This document shows, one piece after another, positions 1 to 5,417 of a DNA stretch of 5,417 bases (its first letter is position 1; the number at the start of each line of letters is the position of its first letter). Source of the stretch: Winogradskyella_A sp963966315 (GTDB lineage Bacteria > Bacteroidota > Bacteroidia > Flavobacteriales > Flavobacteriaceae); assembly GCA_963966315.1 (NCBI GenBank), contig CAWZYX010000162.1, positions 1 through 5,417 of the forward strand, read 5' to 3'. The notes beneath the pieces were generated by a model. The model was not told the origin of the DNA and made no database searches. It worked only from the letters and a program-made list of their open reading frames with translations. Position numbers and translations under genes: made by a program.

Positions 1-327
1 AAACTCAAAATTTTAGACGAACTTACAACCGGTAAACTAAACAAAAGTCAACTCGTTAAAGCCTATGGAATTAATCCAACCACTATCAATGAATGGATTA
101 GAAAGTACAACCGAAAGGACCTAATGAACACCAGAATCAAAGTGGAAACAAAAGACGAAATCACACGGATTAAAGCTCTTCAAAAAGAGATCGAACAGCT
201 TAAAAAACTACTCTTAAAAAAGGATCTGGATGCCCTGGTGCTAGATTCTTACTTGGAAGTAGCGGCAGAAGACCTGGGTTATAAATCTGTTGCAGAACTA
301 AAAAAAAAGCTAAGTATAAAGCCTTAA
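1..327 (+). CDS. IS3-family transposase OrfA (5'-truncated by window edge)
   Basis: This is the DNA-binding subunit of an IS3-family transposase. The frame is open from base 1 to TAA at 325-327, giving 108 visible residues. An ATG exists at 124, but the reading clearly continues upstream of it: the first residues (KLKILDELTTGKLNKSQLV, then a segment ending TTINEWIRKY) form the helix-turn-helix typical of OrfA, so 124 is not the real start. By comparison with the family, roughly 10 to 20 N-terminal residues are missing. The second half (about residues 50-75, rich in K, E, L and I with leucines near heptad spacing) looks like the coiled-coil or leucine-zipper segment used for oligomerisation. 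The last codons contain the slippery A-run that feeds ribosomes into OrfB. OrfA alone usually represses or modulates transposition. Confidence 0.85.
   Translation, partial: KLKILDELTTGKLNKSQLVKAYGINPTTINEWIRKYNRKDLMNTRIKVETKDEITRIKALQKEIEQLKKLLLKKDLDALVLDSYLEVAAEDLGYKSVAELKKKLSIKP
303..309 (+). promoter_or_regulatory. Programmed -1 ribosomal frameshift site (A AAA AAG)
   Basis: Nine consecutive A (300-308) followed by G give the slippery heptamer A_AAA_AAG in the OrfA frame, five codons before the OrfA stop. A -1 slip joins OrfA to the OrfB frame, reading on as KKK then AKYKALIK. The OrfB frame has no ATG of its own until 600, so the fusion OrfAB is the expected way to make the active transposase, as is established for IS3 elements. 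A weak downstream pairing, CCTTA (322-326) with TAAGG (347-351), could be a stimulator, but it is only five base pairs. Confidence 0.75.
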
Positions 328-1178
328 TCAAAGCCAAAGATAAAGCTAAGGGATTTGCTTCTTTAACTACTATAACCCATTGTTTTGGACTTAAACGTGA
401 TGCCTATTATAAGTATAAAGATAGAGCTGACAAACGTTTAATACTCGAACAACAGATTATTGAAATAGTACAAAAAAGACGCAGATCCCTTCCTAGAGAA
501 GGCGTGCGTAAACTTGTTAAATCCTTAGATGATGAGTTTACTATAGCTAATCTCAAAGTCGGTAGAGATACTTTGTTTAATGTACTTAGAAAACACCAGA
601 TGCTAACACTTAGAAAGAAATACAGTAGCAGAACCACTAACTAATACCATCGTTTTTATAAGTATAACAACATTATAAAAGACTTGGAAATAACTAAACC
701 AAACCAAGTTTGGGTATCTGACATTACCTATATCAGAACTATAAAAGGATTTTGTTATCTAGCGCTCATTACAGACATGCACTCTAGGAAAATTGTTGGT
801 TATGACCTTAGTGATAGCCTAGAACTTAATGGATGTGTCAGGGCGCTTAAAAAAGCCTTATATCAAGCCAAAGACATTAAACAGCTTGTACACCACTCTG
901 ACAGAGGCATACAGTATTGCAGTAATCAATACACGCAAATACTTAAAAGAAACAGCATTGGAATTAGTATGACCGAAGAAAATCATTGCTACGAAAACGC
1001 CATAGCTGAACGTGTAAATGGTATCTTAAAAGATGAGTTTTATCTCGACCAAACCTTTACTGACGTGGCCCATGCAAAAAGAGCTACAAAAAATGCAATT
1101 AATCTATACAACGAAATTAGATTACATTTATCTTTAGACTATAAAACACCTAATATGGTATATTTAAAAACAGCGTAA
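303..1178 (+). pseudogene. IS3-family transposase OrfB (DDE integrase domain), broken by in-frame TAA
   Basis: This frame encodes the catalytic half of the transposase, which cuts and joins the IS ends. From the frameshift site it reads a basic N-terminal region and an HTH_21-like segment (about 435-600), then meets TAA at 642-644. Beyond it the same frame continues without gap or shift into an rve-type RNase H-fold domain. The acidic triad is complete: D in VSDITYI (720-722), D in HHSDRGIQY (900-902) and E in AIAERVNG (1008-1010). Exactly 35 residues separate the second D from the E. The frame ends at TAA 1176-1178. The stop falls in the TTN-x-YHRF region where relatives commonly have Ser, so TCA to TAA is the simplest cause. 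It removes the whole catalytic domain from any OrfAB product. A TTG at 684 opens a frame for the distal part, but I see no reason to think it is a real start. Confidence 0.85.
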
Positions 1179-1190
1179 ATTCAATTTTAA

Positions 1191-1217
1191 CCTGTAGCCA
1201 TATTTCAGGACAAGACA
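1191..1217 (+). repeat. Probable right terminal inverted repeat of the IS3 element
   Basis: The segment begins CCTGTAGCCATATTTCAGG and ends GACAAGACA, 39 bases after the OrfB stop. Read on the other strand it starts TGTCTTGTCC, matching the TG...CA rule of IS3-family ends. The exact terminus could instead be 1212. The partner repeat is outside the window. It contains a small CCTG/CAGG inverted pair that is too short to call a terminator. Confidence 0.5.
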
Positions 1218-1235
1218 TTTAGCAACTGTAAACTC

Positions 1236-1249
1236 TATTCAAGAACTAA
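1236..1249 (+). repeat. 14-base repeat TATTCAAGAACTAA, copy 1 (upstream of transporter)
   Basis: This 14-mer is identical to 2368-2381 upstream of the regulator gene. It lies 130 bases before the transporter start and 19 bases after the presumed IS end. It contains the small inverted pair TTC-AA-GAA. It is a candidate binding site for the neighbouring LuxR/MalT-type regulator; that role is inference from position and identity only. Confidence 0.5.
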
Positions 1250-1326
1250 AATTAACCGACTAGCAAAGTGAAATGTTGATAAAAAAATAAGCACTTATCC
1301 TATCCAATAATATGCACGCTTTCAAC

Positions 1327-1334
1327 TAAATTTG
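1327..1334 (+). promoter_or_regulatory. Candidate flavobacterial -7 box (TAAATTTG) upstream of the transporter
   Basis: TAAATTTG matches the Bacteroidota -7 consensus TAnnTTTG exactly and would give a leader of about 40 bases before the ATG at 1380. No TTG -33 element sits at the usual 17-23 base spacing, so the promoter may be activator-dependent or the match may be chance. Confidence 0.35.
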
Positions 1335-1379
1335 TGAACTGTATTTTCTCGTTAGAGATACCAACAAATACATCCACTT

Positions 1380-2291
1380 ATGACAGTTACCGAACTTATT
1401 AGCAAAGTATTTTTACCAATATCTCTCGCGATAATAATGCTCGGAATGGGGATGGGATTAATGCCTAGTGATTTTACTAGAATAGTGAAATACCCTAAAG
1501 CCATTTTGATTGGCCTTACAAATCAATTTATTTTGTTACCCATTATTGGTTTTTCACTAGCTGTGAGCTTCGATTTAAACCCAACTACGGCAGTTGGATT
1601 AATAATCTTAGCGTCTTGTCCTGGTGGGGTGGTTAGTAATCTAATAACCCGGGTATGTAAAGGAAATATTGCCTTATCAGTTACATTAACAGCTATTGCT
1701 AGTGTTTTAAGCATAATCACAATACCTTTTATTTTGTCTTTTGCAATAGAATATTTTGGTAAGGGAACTGACCTTATAATTAACTTGCCCATATTAGATA
1801 CGATTGTTCAAATCATGATAATTGTTGTAATTCCTATTTCAACAGGAATGCTTATTCTTAGATTAAAACCCCATTTTGCAAAGCGAATGAAAAAACCAAT
1901 GCATTTCGCTTCAATATTTATTTTTGTTTTAGTCTTCATAGCGGTAATCATCTCCAATTTAAGTTTGATTGGTAACGCTTTAATGGAAGTGGGCTTTGTT
2001 ACACTGATATTAAATATTATTACAATGGGCGTAAGTTATTTAGTTAGTAAACTTCTTAAATTAAATATTGAGAATACCATTTCAATAACTATCGAGAGTG
2101 GTATTCAAAACGGAGCTTTGGCGTTTGTAATTGCTACTTCAATATTAAATAATATAGAAATGGCAATTCCAACGGTAGCTTATACGATATGGATGTTTTT
2201 AACTGGAGGTCTTCTAATGTGGCAACTTGGGAAATGCCCAAATACATCACTTAAACAAGTAAATGAAGCAAACCCAAATCATGTTGACTAA
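1380..2291 (+). CDS. Sodium-coupled transporter, bile acid:sodium symporter (BASS/SBF) family
   Basis: This 303-residue inner-membrane protein belongs to the BASS superfamily, which imports organic anions with sodium. About nine hydrophobic segments are visible, near residues 8-28, 38-60, 69-89, 97-122, 139-161, 175-193, 197-221, 232-254 and 262-282. The family signature SCPGG-VVSN-LITRVCKGNIALS (79-100) is intact. By alignment from memory to the bacterial ASBT structures, the side-chain sodium ligands are all present: Q49, S86, N87, S100, T104, E239 and Q243, the last two in ESGIQNGAL. The length is normal for bacterial members. ATG 1380 gives a complete first helix; no clear Shine-Dalgarno precedes it, which is usual in Bacteroidota. 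The short polar C-terminus (285-303) is cytoplasmic or disordered. The substrate is unknown: bile-acid naming is historical, and members carry pantoate, pyruvate, keto-acids and other anions. The adjacent MalT-like regulator suggests inducible use of a nutrient. Confidence 0.88.
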   Translation: MTVTELISKVFLPISLAIIMLGMGMGLMPSDFTRIVKYPKAILIGLTNQFILLPIIGFSLAVSFDLNPTTAVGLIILASCPGGVVSNLITRVCKGNIALSVTLTAIASVLSIITIPFILSFAIEYFGKGTDLIINLPILDTIVQIMIIVVIPISTGMLILRLKPHFAKRMKKPMHFASIFIFVLVFIAVIISNLSLIGNALMEVGFVTLILNIITMGVSYLVSKLLKLNIENTISITIESGIQNGALAFVIATSILNNIEMAIPTVAYTIWMFLTGGLLMWQLGKCPNTSLKQVNEANPNHVD

Positions 2292-2333
2292 AACGTAGAA
2301 TGTCGATTAGATTTAATTTAATAATGATTCAAA

Positions 2334-2350
2334 TCACCAAAGTGACTCAC
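2334..2350 (+). repeat. Short nested inverted repeats TCAC-caaa-GTGA-c-TCAC
   Basis: A central GTGA can pair either with TCAC on its left (2334-2337) or with TCAC on its right (2347-2350, within the odd palindrome GTGACTCAC). The site lies between the transporter stop and the regulator start, 18 bases before the 14-base repeat. The stems are only four bases with no following T-run, so it is not a convincing terminator. An operator half-site arrangement is possible. An 8-base part (CAAAGTGA) also occurs at 1264-1271 upstream of the transporter. Confidence 0.25.
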
Positions 2351-2367
2351 GAAAATTTATTTTAAAG

Positions 2368-2381
2368 TATTCAAGAACTAA
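2368..2381 (+). repeat. 14-base repeat TATTCAAGAACTAA, copy 2 (upstream of regulator)
   Basis: This is the exact second copy of the 14-mer at 1236-1249, in the same orientation, 43 bases before the regulator's ATG. If transcription starts close to that ATG, the site would sit in the -45 to -58 region, a normal activator position. Function is inferred. Confidence 0.5.
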
Positions 2382-2411
2382 TTGCTGAATAATCCGTTCC
2401 ATATTTTTTTT

Positions 2412-2419
2412 TAATTTTG
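2412..2419 (+). promoter_or_regulatory. Candidate -7 box (TAATTTTG) abutting the regulator start codon
   Basis: TAATTTTG fits TAnnTTTG and ends five bases before the ATG at 2425, so transcription from it would give a leaderless or nearly leaderless mRNA. The nearest upstream TTG (2382-2384) is 27 bases away, longer than the usual 17-23, so support is partial. It follows a run of T (2404-2412), where a chance match is easier. Confidence 0.3.
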
Positions 2420-2424
2420 ATGTT

Positions 2425-5166
2425 ATGTTACCTAATCAGGTTCTTACAACAAAACTTAATCCTCCGTCCTATTTTCAAGAGTATTTTAAAAGGGATCGCT
2501 TAGAAGAACTTTTAGAAAAAAACAGCAATAGAATTGCAACAATCATTTGTGCAGGTGCAGGTTATGGAAAAAGTACTCTGGTAAGCCATTGGGTCGAAAA
2601 CAAAAAGGCAATTTGGATTAGCTGTGATACTGAAATGAATGATCTGAAGGTATTAATTAGTTATATTACATACGGATTTATTAAAAATGAAATAAATCCC
2701 TTCCAGCTCACTTCAAAATTACTGGCTTCGCAATCACCCATAAGGGAAGAATTACTTTTCAATACCTTTTTGTCTGAAATCAATCTTATAAAAGAAAAAA
2801 TTTATGTTGTTCTAGATGATTTTCATGTATTAAAAAACCAACAAACAATTAAGCTATTTCAGATATATTTTAGATTTCCGCCTGAAAATATTCATCTTGT
2901 TATTCTTACCAGGCAGAATCCTACATTTAATATTGAAAAGTACCGCATAAACCAATTACTCAATGAAGTTGGTGTATGTGATTTAAGCATAACGACTTCT
3001 GAACTTAAGATTTATGCCAAGTCAACGTTTAATTTAACTTTAAACGCATATCAAATAGACGCTATAAACCGTAGTACAGAAGGATGGTTCTTAGGCGTTA
3101 ATCAACTTTTAATTTCTTATAAAGACTTAAAAACTCCTTTAGCAAAAAAGCTTCAGATTTTAAACCAACAACAATTCAACACTTATTTTATCGAAGAAGT
3201 TATCGGCCGTCAATCTAAGGATAATCAAAAAGTATTGTTTGTATGCTCCTTATTTAGCCGGTTCTGTAAAAATCTTATTTCTACTGTTTTGGATGATCTC
3301 GAATCAGGATTGTCATCAACTGTAATTTCGCAAACGCTTAAAAACAAGAATAATTTTATTATTAGTTTGGATACTGTTAATAAATGGTTTCGATTTCATC
3401 ATCAATTTCAGGAGGCTCTTGAAGTGTATTTTAGCAACCATTTATTTGAAGATTTACGTTCTGATTGTCTCATATCAGGTGGAAAATGGTTAATCGCCAA
3501 TAAGCTCTATGAGGAAGGGACGAGCAAAATGATTGCCTCAGGTAACAAAGAAATGGCTATATATCACCTTCAGAGCTTCAGGTATCAGTTATTAAATACA
3601 GACCAACATAACAGATTAGCTGAAATTTACAACCTATTTCCTGTAGCTGATCGTAAAAGTAATATAGAGCTACTCTTAATAAATGCGCATATTAGAGAAA
3701 ATCAAGGAAAAATAAAACTTTTGCCAGAGATTAAAAAACAATGTGATGAGGCAATAAAAAAGGAGAAATTAAACAATCAGCAGTTGGGCGAATGCAAGTT
3801 GTGGAATGCCGTTATATTATACCATTCGGGTAAATACGTGGAGAGTTTAGGGTCTGTAAATCAAGCGCTAGCCTTATTGTCGGATAATGCCAAATCAGTT
3901 AAAACGTTTTCTTATGCATACAAAGCCTTTGCCTTGAATGCTTTAAATAAAAAAGATGAAGCATTAAATTTTTTAAATAGTAGATTAGACTTTTTGCATA
4001 AGTCAGAAACTCATAGCATTGTCCGTATTCTTTTTTGCAAAGTTGCAATATATAGGCTATATAGTGAATTAAAAAATTGCATACCCTTTGTTTCTCAGAT
4101 TATAGATATAAGTGAAAGGTACGGTCATTATGAAACTTTGGGAATGGGACTTTATTTCCAGTTAGAGTATAATTATAGGACAGCGAATTGTTTAAAGTGT
4201 GAAGAATATTTTAAGAAAGCTCATGAATATAGGTATGGAATGCGTCCCTACTGGTATGCCAATATCCTAGGCATCAAAATTTATTGTAGCCTACATCAAA
4301 ACTATAAAGGTCTTAAAGAGTCCATTCAACAACTAGATGAATTTAGTAAAGATTTAAATGCTGATAACATCTCTCAATTTAGAAATGTTATGCTAACAGA
4401 AGTAGCTTTGCGCGAGGGTAACTATGAGCAAGCACTTCAACTTTATAAGAAAAGCAGTTTTCACCTGTATGCACCTTTTCTGTATTACAATTTAACACAA
4501 ATTACCGAATTAAAGGTATTGTTATATACCAATAAAACTAATGATTTAGAAACGTTTTATAAGGCTTCTAAAAGTTTATGGAAATTTGGTAGAGCCCAGC
4601 AACATTCAAATCTTTTATTACAGTTGAATATACTAAACGCTATTGCTTCTCATATGCAAGGTAAGACTAACGATGCTACAAACTATATGAGTGAAGCCCT
4701 AAGTATTTCAGAAGCAACAGGAGATCTCTTGGTATATAAAGAATTTTCTTATCACGTACTTGAGGTTTTAGTAAATATGGCTCAAAAGGCTGTTTCATCG
4801 TCATATTTGCGACGCGTTTTGTCCTTATTTGAAATTTCAGAACAAAATAAAACCGCTAGTAAGGACTCAAGCGTTTATCCACAAAATTTTCATAGTACTG
4901 AAAGTACTCAAGATATTATAGTAGAATCTATAGTACATAAAATAGAAATCCTTATCTCTAAACGCGAATTACAAATTTTAGAGCTCGTCGCAAAGGGATT
5001 TAAAAATAACGACATCGCTAATACACTTTTTATTTCTGTAGAAACCGTTAAAAAACACCTCTCAAGTGTTTACAAAAAGCTCAAGGTTAAAAACAGAATT
5101 GGGGCGGTGATTAAAGCTAAAAAGTTCAACTTATTAAAGTCCCAAGCCCCAAGCCCAGAGTCCTAA
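2425..5166 (+). CDS. MalT-type LuxR-family transcriptional activator (STAND ATPase with TPR-like sensor)
   Basis: This is a 913-residue cytoplasmic, ATP-dependent, ligand-responsive regulator, close in length to E. coli MalT (901). Domain order matches MalT. The N-terminus VLTTKLNPP aligns with its first residues, supporting ATG 2425. The Walker A loop is AGAGYGKST (43-51) and Walker B is IYVVLDD (126-132), followed by FHVL. A sensor-type LTRQ lies at 161-164 and the EGW motif at 219-221. A winged-helix segment ends in WFRFHHQF (321-328). A long helical, TPR-like region (about 350-800) is the expected inducer-binding and oligomerisation part. The LuxR helix-turn-helix spans about 843-900, with SKRELQILELVAKG, NDIA, TVKKHL and VKNRIGAV. 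No receiver domain is present. It probably activates the adjacent transporter and perhaps itself. The final residues (905-913, KSQAPSPES) are encoded by a heptamer repeat and lie outside any domain. The inducer is unknown; maltotriose should not be assumed. Confidence 0.92.
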   Translation: MLPNQVLTTKLNPPSYFQEYFKRDRLEELLEKNSNRIATIICAGAGYGKSTLVSHWVENKKAIWISCDTEMNDLKVLISYITYGFIKNEINPFQLTSKLLASQSPIREELLFNTFLSEINLIKEKIYVVLDDFHVLKNQQTIKLFQIYFRFPPENIHLVILTRQNPTFNIEKYRINQLLNEVGVCDLSITTSELKIYAKSTFNLTLNAYQIDAINRSTEGWFLGVNQLLISYKDLKTPLAKKLQILNQQQFNTYFIEEVIGRQSKDNQKVLFVCSLFSRFCKNLISTVLDDLESGLSSTVISQTLKNKNNFIISLDTVNKWFRFHHQFQEALEVYFSNHLFEDLRSDCLISGGKWLIANKLYEEGTSKMIASGNKEMAIYHLQSFRYQLLNTDQHNRLAEIYNLFPVADRKSNIELLLINAHIRENQGKIKLLPEIKKQCDEAIKKEKLNNQQLGECKLWNAVILYHSGKYVESLGSVNQALALLSDNAKSVKTFSYAYKAFALNALNKKDEALNFLNSRLDFLHKSETHSIVRILFCKVAIYRLYSELKNCIPFVSQIIDISERYGHYETLGMGLYFQLEYNYRTANCLKCEEYFKKAHEYRYGMRPYWYANILGIKIYCSLHQNYKGLKESIQQLDEFSKDLNADNISQFRNVMLTEVALREGNYEQALQLYKKSSFHLYAPFLYYNLTQITELKVLLYTNKTNDLETFYKASKSLWKFGRAQQHSNLLLQLNILNAIASHMQGKTNDATNYMSEALSISEATGDLLVYKEFSYHVLEVLVNMAQKAVSSSYLRRVLSLFEISEQNKTASKDSSVYPQNFHSTESTQDIIVESIVHKIEILISKRELQILELVAKGFKNNDIANTLFISVETVKKHLSSVYKKLKVKNRIGAVIKAKKFNLLKSQAPSPES

Positions 5167-5185
5167 GCCCTAAGTTCTAAGTTCT
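5137..5185 (+). repeat. Degenerate tandem heptamer array (7 units), overlapping the regulator stop codon
   Basis: Seven consecutive 7-base units can be read: AAGTCCC, AAGCCCC, AAGCCCA, GAGTCCT, AAGCCCT, AAGTTCT, AAGTTCT. A decayed AAAGTGC follows. The array starts exactly at codon 905 of the regulator and runs past its TAA (5164-5166), so it supplies both the C-terminal tail and the stop. Each unit ending in T followed by AAG contains a TAA. The 7-base period is not a multiple of three, so gain or loss of a unit would change the tail but leave the DNA-binding domain intact. Confidence 0.85.
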
Positions 5186-5219
5186 AAAGTGCTAGAATTG
5201 AAAGTTATTACATTCTGGT

Positions 5220-5241
5220 TTTTCTTAAAATTTTCTTAAAA
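5220..5241 (+). repeat. Two perfect tandem copies of TTTTCTTAAAA (11-base period)
   Basis: Copies lie at 5220-5230 and 5231-5241 with no mismatch. An 11-base period places both copies on the same face of the helix, as in tandem sites of OmpR/PhoB-type response regulators. It lies upstream of the candidate promoter at 5258-5288, where an activator would bind. AT-rich slippage is the simpler alternative. Confidence 0.6.
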
Positions 5242-5247
5242 TACAAC

Positions 5248-5270
5248 TTTAGTGGTATTGTTTTAGTGGT
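5248..5270 (+). repeat. Direct repeat TTTAGTGGT (two copies, 14-base period)
   Basis: Exact copies occur at 5248-5256 and 5262-5270, separated by ATTGT. They flank the TTG of the candidate -33 element, so a protein bound here would overlap RNA polymerase. Function is unknown. Confidence 0.45.
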
Positions 5271-5288
5271 GGCTTTTCATGAAATTTG
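5258..5288 (+). promoter_or_regulatory. Candidate promoter for the gene at 5367 (TTG-N20-GAAATTTG)
   Basis: TTG at 5258-5260 and GAAATTTG at 5281-5288 are separated by 20 bases. This fits the Bacteroidota TTG-N17-23-TAnnTTTG pattern with one mismatch, the first T of the -7 box. It would give a leader of about 70 bases. The perfect palindrome TTTCATGAAA (5275-5284) overlaps the -7 box and could be a repressor site. Confidence 0.35.
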
Positions 5289-5366
5289 AGAAGCTATGAA
5301 TATTATTTTCCAGACTATGTGTTTCCCTCACACTTTCCTAAGGGTCAAGCCAGAAAAATACAATCA

Positions 5367-5417
5367 ATGAAAACTCAAGACAGTATAAAAAAAGCGGCCG
5401 ATCTATTGATAAAGGCT
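5367..5417 (+). CDS. Start of an unidentified gene, truncated by window end
   Basis: ATG at 5367 opens 17 codons (MKTQDSIKKAADLLIKA) to the window edge with no stop. The predicted peptide is an amphipathic, basic helix, and the preceding AAAAATACAATCA is an AT-rich leader normal for this group. Similar N-terminal helices precede the Rossmann fold of Sir2-type NAD-dependent deacetylases, but seventeen residues cannot establish this, so no function is assigned. The start is plausible because it follows a structured control-like region and lies on the same strand as all other genes here. Confidence 0.5.
   Translation, partial: MKTQDSIKKAADLLIKA

Larger units (their letters stand above)
1..1217 (+). 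mobile_element. IS3-family insertion sequence, right-hand portion (left end outside window)
   Basis: The element shows the IS3-family layout: a small helix-turn-helix OrfA, an A-rich -1 frameshift site, an overlapping OrfB with a DD(35)E integrase domain, and a short tail after the OrfB stop that ends in a terminal-inverted-repeat-like sequence. The left terminus and the start of OrfA are not in the window, so inverted-repeat pairing and the target duplication cannot be verified. The right boundary is placed at 1217 (ending GACAAGACA); 1212 (ending CAGGACA) is an alternative, since both end in the CA typical of this family. OrfB has an in-frame stop, so the copy is probably unable to transpose by itself. 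Confidence 0.85.
5186..5366 (+). other. Non-coding stretch with clustered short repeats between regulator and the next gene
   Basis: No gene is apparent on either strand over these 181 bases; an ATG at 5279 opens only six codons. No strong terminator follows the regulator; AGAAT/ATTCT around 5194-5216 is a weak five-base pair with a long loop. The middle (5220-5288) is densely structured, with an 11-base tandem duplication, a spaced 9-base direct repeat, a palindrome and a promoter-like pair. This suggests a control region for the downstream gene. Confidence 0.55.

Noticed and set aside
124..327. A 67-codon gene starting at ATG 124
   Set aside because: The same frame is open from base 1 and encodes the OrfA helix-turn-helix, so 124 is an internal methionine.
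407..637. Minus-strand 76-codon open frame
   Set aside because: It lies opposite the OrfB coding sequence, resembles no known protein, and is explained as an antisense shadow.
684..1178. A stand-alone 164-residue transposase starting at TTG 684
   Set aside because: It is the distal part of OrfB after a nonsense codon; no ribosome binding site or family precedent supports initiation there.
1523..1792. Minus-strand 89-codon open frame
   Set aside because: It lies entirely within the transporter gene on the opposite strand, where the plus-strand protein has clear family motifs.
1264..2345. Shared 8-mer CAAAGTGA (1264-1271 and 2338-2345) as a second operator
   Set aside because: An 8-base match between two gaps of this size is expected by chance, and its order relative to the 14-mer is reversed between the two sites.
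2425..5166. STAND NTPase with TPR-like repeats as an antiphage (Avs-like) protein
   Set aside because: The effector is a C-terminal LuxR DNA-binding domain and the whole architecture follows MalT, so it is a transcription factor; no defence genes lie nearby.
5194..5216. Rho-independent terminator after the regulator
   Set aside because: Only a five-base AT-rich pairing with a 13-base loop is present, with no GC stem followed by a T-run.
5367..5417. Naming the last partial gene as a Sir2-type deacetylase
   Set aside because: The 17 visible residues stop before any diagnostic motif, so the resemblance is only suggestive.

Overview
The window is AT-rich, has no clear Shine-Dalgarno sequences, carries TAnnTTTG-like -7 boxes and encodes proteins of a style common in marine and soil Bacteroidota. 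I infer a member of the Flavobacteriia; nothing in the window proves the genus. All genes read left to right.

Positions 1 to about 1217 hold the right-hand part of an IS3-family insertion sequence. Its left end and the first residues of OrfA lie outside the window. OrfA ends at an A-rich -1 frameshift site. The OrfB frame carries a complete DD(35)E catalytic triad but is interrupted by an in-frame TAA at 642-644, upstream of the whole catalytic domain, so this copy is probably dead.

Positions 1380-2291 encode a sodium-coupled transporter of the bile acid:sodium symporter (BASS/SBF) superfamily with all side-chain sodium ligands of that fold visible. After a 133-base gap, 2425-5166 encodes a 913-residue MalT-type regulator: N-terminal STAND ATPase, winged helix, long TPR-like sensor, C-terminal LuxR helix-turn-helix. 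An exact 14-base repeat (TATTCAAGAACTAA) occurs once upstream of each of these two genes and nowhere else I could see. It is the best local candidate for a shared operator. The simplest reading is a small nutrient module in which the regulator senses a metabolite, possibly the transported one, and controls the transporter and itself. The substrate cannot be read from the sequence.

The regulator's last codons and stop are made of a degenerate tandem heptamer array (5137-5185). After it comes a 181-base non-coding stretch with two perfect 11-base tandem units, a 9-base direct repeat, a 10-base palindrome and a plausible promoter. The first 17 codons of another gene begin at 5367 and run off the edge.

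I see no RNA gene, CRISPR array or defence system. The most worthwhile items are the shared 14-mer, the heptamer array overlapping the stop codon, the organised repeats upstream of the truncated last gene, and the nonsense-inactivated transposase.
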